Part shown: positions 18,822 to 25,043 of the stretch, piece by piece
Layout: every line of letters starts with the position of its first letter
How positions within the stretch are numbered: the first letter of the stretch is position 1
Assembly: GCA_023416745.1 (NCBI GenBank)
Contig: JAEZHF010000031.1
Location: 1-64,000 of the forward strand
DNA length: 64,000 nucleotides
DNA from: Bacillota bacterium
Lineage (GTDB): Bacteria; Bacillota; Clostridia; Christensenellales; SZUA-584
Reading direction: 5' to 3'
The notes under the pieces: generated by a model
Told to the model about the DNA's origin: nothing
The model's input: the letters and a program-made list of their open reading frames with translations, nothing else
Databases searched by the model: none
Position numbers and translations under genes: made by a program

Positions 18822-20343
18822 GAATCTACGTGCCGAGCTTTCAAAAGAATATAAAATCATGGTCATCGACGATGAAGAAGGTATACTCGACAGCATACAG
18901 GCGCTGTTGTACCGCAACGGTTACTGGTGCAGCGTCTTTTCCAACCCGCTGGACGGCCTCGCTGAGCTGTCACGAGAGCATTACGATCTGCTGATACTGG
19001 ACTATTTTATGCAGCCTATACACGGCGAAGAGGTGGTGCAGCAGATACGCAAATCCAACTCCGAGCTGTACATACTGCTGCTTACGGGTCATAAGGATCT
19101 GGCACCACCCATCAGCACCATTAAGTCTTTGGATATTCAGGCTTATTGCGAGAAGAGCGATCGCCTTGATCAGCTTCAGCTGCTGATCGAATCAGGAATT
19201 AAGTCGATATCGCAGATGCGCACGATCAAGCAGTTTCGTGACGGCTTGCAGAGCATTCTCGGGTCCGTACCCAAGATATACCAGCTACAGCCGATCGGCA
19301 GCATAATGGAAGAAATTCTGCTTCAGCTGTTGCCGATGACAGGCAGCGAAGACGCGTTCATACTGGTGGACGATATTCCGGGCAGCGAGGGAATGTTTGG
19401 CGAATCCGCCCGCAAGAGCATATTCAAGGGCATCGGGCAGTATAACGTGGACATCGACGAGTTTACTGAATTGCTGGATCACCGGCTGATGGAAGCGATC
19501 GGGCAGGCGCGCACGGAGATGACTGTCGTCCGCCACACGGAGGGCGTCATATTCCCGCTGGGGGATGAGAATAATGCGGCGATCGGTGCGATATACGTGC
19601 AGGGAATCAACGCTGACGAGGGCATCAAACTGCTTCAGATCTACGCGCGGCAGGCAGCGTCGTCCATCAACAATGCGTTTCTGCATTCTTTGGTTAATAC
19701 CAAGAACGAGGAACTGAGCAGTACCTACGCGCAGCTCAAGGTGCGCTATATGGACACCATCGAGGTGCTGCGTCTTGCGGTGGACGCTAAGGACGAATAT
19801 ACCCGCGGCCATTCGGACCGGGTTTCATACTATGCCACCATGATCGGTAAAAAGATGGGTCTTCCTCATGAGGAACTGGAGAAGCTGCGGATCGCGGGCG
19901 TGTTTCACGATATCGGCAAGATCGGTACGGCGGACGATATACTGCTGAAAAGTCAGACGCTCAACGCTGAAGAGTATCAGGAGGTCAAACGCCATCCCAT
20001 CAAAGGGGCGATGATACTGTCCGCAGTATCGATGTTTGCGGATATCGTGCCCATCGTGCGGCACCACCATGAGCACATAGATGGCCGGGGCTACCCCGAC
20101 GGGCTTAAGGGTGACCAGATAGATCCGCTGGCGCGCATCATCTCAGTAGCCGACGCGTTTGACGCTATGATGAGCGACCGGCATTACCGGCGGCATCTTT
20201 CGCTTGAGGAAACACGGCGGCAGCTGATACAGGGTTCCGGGACTCAGTTTGACGCAAAAGTGGTGAGTGTGCTGCTGGACGCACTGGACAACGACGATGA
20301 GCTGAATGCGATGCTGGCCGCGACGCTGGTCAGCAATGCATGA
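18805..20343 (+). CDS. Response regulator with REC and HD-GYP c-di-GMP phosphodiesterase domains
   Basis: 512 residues. The REC domain (~15-135) has the acidic pair in VIDDEE, the phospho-acceptor Asp in LLILDYFM near residue 67, Thr in LLTGH and Lys in CEKSD. A middle region (~150-310) looks like the GAF-like DUF3369 segment. The HD-GYP domain (~325-500) keeps FHDIGKIG and HHHEHIDGRGYPDGL, so it should hydrolyse c-di-GMP. ATG 18805 sits directly on GGAGG; TTG 18814, nine bases downstream of that site, may be the true start. The gene overlaps the kinase by 17 bases and is followed by a terminator. There is no DNA-binding domain, so output is through c-di-GMP rather than direct transcription. 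Confidence 0.92.
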   Translation: MTKLRKNLRAELSKEYKIMVIDDEEGILDSIQALLYRNGYWCSVFSNPLDGLAELSREHYDLLILDYFMQPIHGEEVVQQIRKSNSELYILLLTGHKDLAPPISTIKSLDIQAYCEKSDRLDQLQLLIESGIKSISQMRTIKQFRDGLQSILGSVPKIYQLQPIGSIMEEILLQLLPMTGSEDAFILVDDIPGSEGMFGESARKSIFKGIGQYNVDIDEFTELLDHRLMEAIGQARTEMTVVRHTEGVIFPLGDENNAAIGAIYVQGINADEGIKLLQIYARQAASSINNAFLHSLVNTKNEELSSTYAQLKVRYMDTIEVLRLAVDAKDEYTRGHSDRVSYYATMIGKKMGLPHEELEKLRIAGVFHDIGKIGTADDILLKSQTLNAEEYQEVKRHPIKGAMILSAVSMFADIVPIVRHHHEHIDGRGYPDGLKGDQIDPLARIISVADAFDAMMSDRHYRRHLSLEETRRQLIQGSGTQFDAKVVSVLLDALDNDDELNAMLAATLVSNA

Positions 20344-20364
20344 ATATCAGAATTGACTGAATCG

Positions 20365-20392
20365 GCCTTCCGTAAGAACGGGAGGCTTTTTT
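20365..20392 (+). terminator. Terminator closing the NRPS/signalling cluster
   Basis: GCCTTCCGT (20365-20373) pairs with ACGGGAGGC (20378-20386), with one G-T wobble, across a four-base loop. Six Ts follow. It marks the downstream boundary of the six-gene block. Confidence 0.85.
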
Positions 20393-20424
20393 GATTCGTC
20401 CTCAGTGTGTTTGTTCCGGAGAAG

Positions 20425-20433
20425 TGGTATAAT
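20425..20433 (+). promoter_or_regulatory. Extended -10 promoter of the AmmeMemoRadiSam operon
   Basis: TGGTATAAT gives a perfect -10 hexamer with an extended TG element, 31 bases upstream of the ATG. No properly spaced -35 is seen. Confidence 0.5.
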
Positions 20434-20464
20434 AAGGGTATGACGGGAGAAGGAGGAGTTCCAT

Positions 20465-21850
20465 ATGCCGCTGGAATATGCCTGTATTGTACCGCATCCG
20501 CCGCTGATTGTACCCGAGGTGGGGCGGGGTGAAGAGAAGAAGATACAGCCGACAATAGACGCGTATATGCACGTAGCGCAGCGCATCGCCGCAATCAAGC
20601 CGGATACCGTCGTGCTGTGTACGCCGCACTCCGTGATGTACGCCGACTATATCCACATATCGCCCGGGAAGCGGGCAAAGGGAGATCTTGCGCGATTCGG
20701 AGCAACGCAGGTGTCTTTTGAAAAGGAATACGACACGGAGCTGGTCGCGGAGCTGGGGGATCTCGCGTTCGAGACGAATGTGAAGGCCGGAACGCTGGGT
20801 GAAAAGGACGCACAGCTGGATCACGGTACACTGGTGCCGCTGTATTTTATTGAGCAGGAATTTTGCGACTACAAGCTGGTGCGTATTGCGATATCCGGTC
20901 AGCCTCTGATTGCGCATTACCGGCTGGGGCAGCTGATCACGCGGGCAGCCAAACGGCTGGGGCGGCGCTTCGTGTTTGTGGCGAGCGGAGACCTCTCTCA
21001 TAAGCTGACCCAAGGTGGTCCGTATGGCTTTTCGCCTGAGGGACCCGCTTTTGACAAACAACTGACGGAAGCGATAAAAGTTGGTGATTTCATGGCATTC
21101 CTGCGCTTTGGGGAGGCGTTCTGCGAATCCGCGGGCGAGTGCGGTCTGCGTTCGTTTATCATGATGGCAGGCGCGCTGGACGGCAAATCAGTGACGCCGG
21201 ATTTTCTCAGTTATGAGGGCCCGTTCGGCGTGGGTTACGCGGTGTGCGGCTACGAGGTGGGTGATCGGGACGAGGGCCGACGTTTTGCAGAAAAATATGA
21301 ACAAGAGCGGATACAGCAGCTGGCCGAGGCCAAGGCGGGCGAGGACGCTTACGTGCGTTTGGCGAGGCTATCGCTGGAAACGTACGTGACGACGGGCAAG
21401 CGTGCGAAGATGCCGGACGGGCTTCCGGATGATATGACGGGGAAGCAGGCCGGAGTATTTGTGTCGCTCAAGAAGGACGGGCGGCTGCGGGGCTGTATCG
21501 GCACAATCACGCCTACGATGGACAACATAGCGGCAGAGATACTGACGAATGCCGTCAGCGCGGGGACAGGTGATCCGCGGTTCGATCCGGTGGAGGAGCA
21601 CGAGCTCTGTGAGCTGGTATATAGCGTGGACGTACTGGGCGACGCGGTACCAAATGTGTCGATGGATGATTTGGATGTGAAGCGCTACGGCGTGATCGTG
21701 ACCAAGGGGCACCGGCGTGGGCTGCTGCTGCCTAATCTGGAGGGCGTGGATACGCCGGAGCAGCAGGTGGACATCGCGCTGCAGAAGGCGGGCATCCGCC
21801 GCGACGAAAAGTATACAATGGAGCGCTTTGAAGTGGTGCGACACAAATGA
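20465..21850 (+). CDS. AmmeMemoRadiSam system protein: MEMO-like domain fused to AMMECR1 domain
   Basis: 461 residues. The N-terminal ~275 residues look like the MEMO/LigB-type class III extradiol dioxygenase fold: VPHPPLIVPEVG near residue 9, a CTPHSVMYADY block and SGDLSHKL near residue 176 supply His/Asp candidates for metal binding. The C-terminal ~180 residues are an AMMECR1 domain, with GVFVSLKKDGRLRGCIGT near residue 325 holding the invariant RGCIG motif. The next gene is the matching radical SAM enzyme, overlapping by four bases. These three families co-occur in bacteria, archaea and eukaryotes (human MEMO1, AMMECR1), but the bacterial substrate is unknown. The fusion of A and B components fits a shared pathway. 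AAGGAGG precedes the ATG. Confidence 0.88.
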   Translation: MPLEYACIVPHPPLIVPEVGRGEEKKIQPTIDAYMHVAQRIAAIKPDTVVLCTPHSVMYADYIHISPGKRAKGDLARFGATQVSFEKEYDTELVAELGDLAFETNVKAGTLGEKDAQLDHGTLVPLYFIEQEFCDYKLVRIAISGQPLIAHYRLGQLITRAAKRLGRRFVFVASGDLSHKLTQGGPYGFSPEGPAFDKQLTEAIKVGDFMAFLRFGEAFCESAGECGLRSFIMMAGALDGKSVTPDFLSYEGPFGVGYAVCGYEVGDRDEGRRFAEKYEQERIQQLAEAKAGEDAYVRLARLSLETYVTTGKRAKMPDGLPDDMTGKQAGVFVSLKKDGRLRGCIGTITPTMDNIAAEILTNAVSAGTGDPRFDPVEEHELCELVYSVDVLGDAVPNVSMDDLDVKRYGVIVTKGHRRGLLLPNLEGVDTPEQQVDIALQKAGIRRDEKYTMERFEVVRHK

Positions 21851-22674
21851 AGGTGAAGTGCGGCATATGCCCTCAGGACTGTGTGATGGACGGGGGGCAG
21901 ACGGGCTTCTGCCGGGCACGCAGTGCGAAGGACGGCGCAGTGGTGTGCGACAACTACGGCCTCGTCACATCAATGTCGCTGGACCCTATCGAGAAGAAAC
22001 CGTTGCGCTGCTTTCATCCGGGCAGCACGATACTGTCCGTCGGCAGTTTCGGGTGCAATCTGCGCTGCGCGTTCTGCCAGAACCATGAGATTTCGATGTG
22101 CAGCCCGAAGCGGACGCGTACTGTATCCGTGTCGCCGGAGGAGCTGGTGGACAAGGCGCTGGCACTCAAGAGCTCGCGCAACATTGGCATTGCGTATACG
22201 TATAACGAGCCGCTGATCGGCTATGAATTCGTCCGGGACTGCGCAGTCCTCGCGCACCAAAACGGCCTCAGCAATGTGCTGGTGACCAACGGATACGTCA
22301 ACGAAACGCCGCTGCGCGAATTGCTGCCTTATATCAGCGCGATGAACATCGACCTCAAGGCGTTCGCGGAAGAATTCTACCAGACGCTGCACGGGCACAT
22401 TGAGCCCGTTAAGCGGACAATAACCATTGCAGCGGCGCAGTGCCATGTGGAGGTGACGACGCTGATCATACCCGGTCAGAATGACAGTCCGGATGAGATG
22501 CGGGCGCTGTCCGAATGGCTGGCGGCTGTTGATCCTTGTATCCCACTGCACATTTCGCGCTTCTTTCCGCGTTACCATATGACAGACGGTGAAGCGACGC
22601 CGGTGGAGACGGTGTATTCTCTGGCAGATCTCGCGCGCGAGAATCTGGAGCACGTATACACAGGAAATTGCTGA
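21847..22674 (+). CDS. AmmeMemoRadiSam system radical SAM enzyme
   Basis: 275 residues. The CX3CX2C [4Fe-4S]/SAM motif is CNLRCAFC near residue 74, preceded by FHPGSTILSVGSFG, which is characteristic of this PflA-like subfamily. Two extra N-terminal cysteine pairs (CGIC and the Cys of QDC, then FCRA) may hold an auxiliary site. The start ATG overlaps the preceding stop, so it is translated with the MEMO/AMMECR1 fusion. The substrate is unknown in any organism to my knowledge; a modification of RNA, protein or a small molecule has to be considered open. Confidence 0.88.
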   Translation: MKVKCGICPQDCVMDGGQTGFCRARSAKDGAVVCDNYGLVTSMSLDPIEKKPLRCFHPGSTILSVGSFGCNLRCAFCQNHEISMCSPKRTRTVSVSPEELVDKALALKSSRNIGIAYTYNEPLIGYEFVRDCAVLAHQNGLSNVLVTNGYVNETPLRELLPYISAMNIDLKAFAEEFYQTLHGHIEPVKRTITIAAAQCHVEVTTLIIPGQNDSPDEMRALSEWLAAVDPCIPLHISRFFPRYHMTDGEATPVETVYSLADLARENLEHVYTGNC

Positions 22675-22704
22675 CAAAATACACCTGATTGCATTTGTTA
22701 TGTA

Positions 22705-22732
22705 TTGATTCACATCTCCTTTATGGTATAAT
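22705..22732 (+). promoter_or_regulatory. Promoter of the PH-like/zinc-ribbon cassette
   Basis: TTGATT (22705-22710), 16-base spacer, TATAAT (22727-22732). It lies 22 bases upstream of the first possible start codon of the three-gene cassette, so the transcript leader would be very short. Confidence 0.6.
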
Positions 22733-22753
22733 ATTTCATAATACATTACTCGG

Positions 22754-23932
22754 GTGACTTTTTTGAGCGAGACAGAATCAAAGCCTTTGATCACGACGGG
22801 TCTGGCATTCAGCCAGTCTCAGTCGGCACATGAGAAGGTAACGGCCCAGCTTTATGACGACCGGCTGGTTTTCAGTGCGCCGGGCCTTTCTCGTACCCTG
22901 AGACTGAGAACCCTGCTGGCTGTAAAAGCAGCGGACTTCAGAGTTGTTATCAGTACGGCCAGCGGAAATATCGTGCTGTCCATGATCGGCCACCTTTATG
23001 AGGATTTCGTGCACAAGCTGATACGCGCCTTCAACGAGGTGATATTCAAACAGCTGCTGATGAACGAGAAGGCGCATTTTGAAGCGCCGGGACAGTATGC
23101 CTCGCCATTAGGTGAAACATCGCCGGCGGTGTTCCGCATCTGCGAGACGGCACTCGTGATCATGCCGGAGACGCACATGCTGGTGCGTGTGCCTTACTGT
23201 ATGATCGCAGCCGTCAGCAATGAGCCGTACTGCTTTAGGGTTACGGACAGGTTGGGCAGGGTCTATGCCCTGCAGAAGCTGGGCTGGCAGACGGAAAACT
23301 TTCTTCGCGAGTACGACAGAAGGATATCCGCACTGCGCAAACAGACGCGTGAGAAGCTGTCAGAGATCGCATCGGCGGACGACGCGCTGGCCAACCTGTT
23401 GATGGAGGGCATGATCGTTCCGGAGGAAGACATCCGCGCATTGTCGCCCGCGTTTGCGGATGGGCTGCATAGCCGTCTGCAGGCGTCACAGATCTCGCAG
23501 GAGTATGGCTTTCTGCGCGCGATGTCCGGCAAAATGGCAGTGGGCATCAAGCGCGGCCTGATGGGCGAGCTCACGGGCGAGACCATCCATACGCTGACGC
23601 CGGTGTTCGAAAAAAACATCGTGATCATGGAGAGCCTGGGGGAAGGTGCTGCGGCAACTTATGTGTTTCGCATGAGCGCGGACGGGCAGGCGCTGCAGGA
23701 CAGCTGGAGCCAGTGGCTGCTTGCTTTCAACGACAGCATGCTGGCCGTCAACTACCGGCGTGAGCCCATATACCTCTCGGAAGAAGCGCTCAAGGCGGAG
23801 AAATACGAGAACTACAGGGGCGCGCTGCACCGCAGCGAAGGCTTGCGCACTCTGCGCACACTGTTTGCGGGAAGGGCTGCACACAGCGGATTTGAAGCTT
23901 GGAAGAAGTCGATAGAATCATATATGGCGTAA
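22754..23932 (+). CDS. Uncharacterised protein, possible PH-like domains
   Basis: About 392 residues with no recognised family. The first ~110 residues contain alternating short beta-like stretches (VTAQLYDDRLVFSAPG) such as occur in PH-like folds, and a second similar stretch occurs near 120-190; this is only a visual impression. There is no signal peptide or membrane segment, so it is probably cytoplasmic. The start is GTG 22754 or TTG 22763, neither with a strong ribosome site. It is followed after 12 bases by a zinc-ribbon gene with an AAGGAGG site and then by a second one. The three appear to be one transcription unit with a shared unknown role. Confidence 0.6.
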   Translation: MTFLSETESKPLITTGLAFSQSQSAHEKVTAQLYDDRLVFSAPGLSRTLRLRTLLAVKAADFRVVISTASGNIVLSMIGHLYEDFVHKLIRAFNEVIFKQLLMNEKAHFEAPGQYASPLGETSPAVFRICETALVIMPETHMLVRVPYCMIAAVSNEPYCFRVTDRLGRVYALQKLGWQTENFLREYDRRISALRKQTREKLSEIASADDALANLLMEGMIVPEEDIRALSPAFADGLHSRLQASQISQEYGFLRAMSGKMAVGIKRGLMGELTGETIHTLTPVFEKNIVIMESLGEGAAATYVFRMSADGQALQDSWSQWLLAFNDSMLAVNYRREPIYLSEEALKAEKYENYRGALHRSEGLRTLRTLFAGRAAHSGFEAWKKSIESYMA

Positions 23933-23944
23933 AGGAGGATCACT

Positions 23945-24277
23945 ATGGCGGGATACGACAAAGCGTGTATCGGCTGCGGAAACCTTATCGGCTACGACAG
24001 CATGTTCTGTCCCATCTGCGGGCGCATGAGTCCGTTTTACGACGCGTGCCCGTCGTGCAATGCGGAGATCAAAAGGGGCTGGCAGCGTTGTTCATCCTGC
24101 GGGAGGATGCTGACCATTCCGTGCCCGCACTGCGGAAAGCCCACATTCGTAGGAGACAAGTGTGATGCCTGCGGCGTCTCATTGATGGTCACATGTCCCA
24201 ACAAGCTTTGCCACGCGCCGCAATTTTTCGAGAACACCAAATGCACCGCTTGCGGTAAGAAAATAAAGAAAAAATAA
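23945..24277 (+). CDS. Small protein of four tandem zinc ribbons
   Basis: 110 residues with 16 cysteines arranged as eight knuckles: CIGC, CPIC, CPSC, CSSC, CPHC, CDAC, CPNKLC and CTAC. That is enough for four zinc ribbons (double-zinc-ribbon type) and little else, ending in a lysine-rich tail. Such proteins generally bind nucleic acid or partner proteins; no enzyme domain is present. AAGGAGG lies seven bases before the ATG. It is the middle gene of the cassette. Confidence 0.75.
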   Translation: MAGYDKACIGCGNLIGYDSMFCPICGRMSPFYDACPSCNAEIKRGWQRCSSCGRMLTIPCPHCGKPTFVGDKCDACGVSLMVTCPNKLCHAPQFFENTKCTACGKKIKKK

Positions 24278-24294
24278 CACGGAGGGTCAATATT

Positions 24295-24966
24295 ATGATG
24301 CAGGCATTCACCAGAAATTATGAAGACAACAGCACGGATGCGGGTTTCCAGTTCACGTTTTACTGCGACGTGTGCCGCGACGGTTTCCGGACGTCGTTTA
24401 TCGAGTCACAGACTTATAAAAAGGGAAACCTTCTAAAAGGCATTACCCGCGGCATCGGTGCGGCATCCAGCCTTTTTGGAGGCGGTGTGCTGGGCGGCCT
24501 GAGCCATGCAGCCTATCAGGGCGAGCATGTGATTGGCGAACGCTTTGAGGGCATGTCGCCCGACTGGCATAAGGAGCATGAGAAGGCGTTCGCGGCGGCT
24601 CAGAACGAAGCCAAGCAGCACTTCCACCGCTGCAACAAGTGCCACCAGTGGGTGTGTGATTCCTGCTGGAATGACGAAGTGGGACTGTGTGCCGAGGACG
24701 CGCCCCGCATGAACGTGGAGATCGCCGCGGCGCGCGCCGACAAGATGAAGCGCGACATCTGGGACAAGGCGGATGAAACGCAGGTGTTCCAGGGTGAAAT
24801 TGAGCAGAAGGCGACGTTCTGTCCCAACTGCGGCAAGCCCGCAGGCCAAAGCAAGTTCTGCACCAACTGTGGCTCAAACCTTGCGCTCAACATCTGCTCC
24901 CGCTGCGGCGCAGAGAACGACCAAAGCGTCAAGTTTTGCGGTGAATGCGGCAACAAGCTGAAATAG
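24295..24966 (+). CDS. Zinc-ribbon protein with central glycine-rich hydrophobic segment
   Basis: 223 residues. CDVC opens the protein near residue 25, followed by a glycine-rich hydrophobic stretch (near residues 50-75) that could contact a membrane, then CNKC...CDSC, a charged helical segment and a C-terminal pair of zinc ribbons (CPNC, CTNC, CSRC, CGEC). GGAGGG lies eight bases before the ATG. It is the last gene of the cassette and ends at TAG before a bidirectional terminator. No known function; domain mix suggests an adaptor working with the two genes upstream. Confidence 0.7.
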   Translation: MMQAFTRNYEDNSTDAGFQFTFYCDVCRDGFRTSFIESQTYKKGNLLKGITRGIGAASSLFGGGVLGGLSHAAYQGEHVIGERFEGMSPDWHKEHEKAFAAAQNEAKQHFHRCNKCHQWVCDSCWNDEVGLCAEDAPRMNVEIAAARADKMKRDIWDKADETQVFQGEIEQKATFCPNCGKPAGQSKFCTNCGSNLALNICSRCGAENDQSVKFCGECGNKLK

Positions 24967-24993
24967 CAGCCAAGAGCAACGACCTGAATGCAT

Positions 24994-25028
24994 AAAAAAG
25001 CCGGCAGTTCATCACATTGCCGGCTTTT
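24994..25028. terminator. Bidirectional terminator between convergent genes
   Basis: AAAAAGCCGGCA pairs with TGCCGGCTTTT across an ~11-base loop, with A-tract and T-tract on the two sides. It serves the zinc-ribbon cassette on the plus strand and the CotH gene on the minus strand. Confidence 0.85.
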
Positions 25029-25043
25029 AAAATATGCTAAGTG

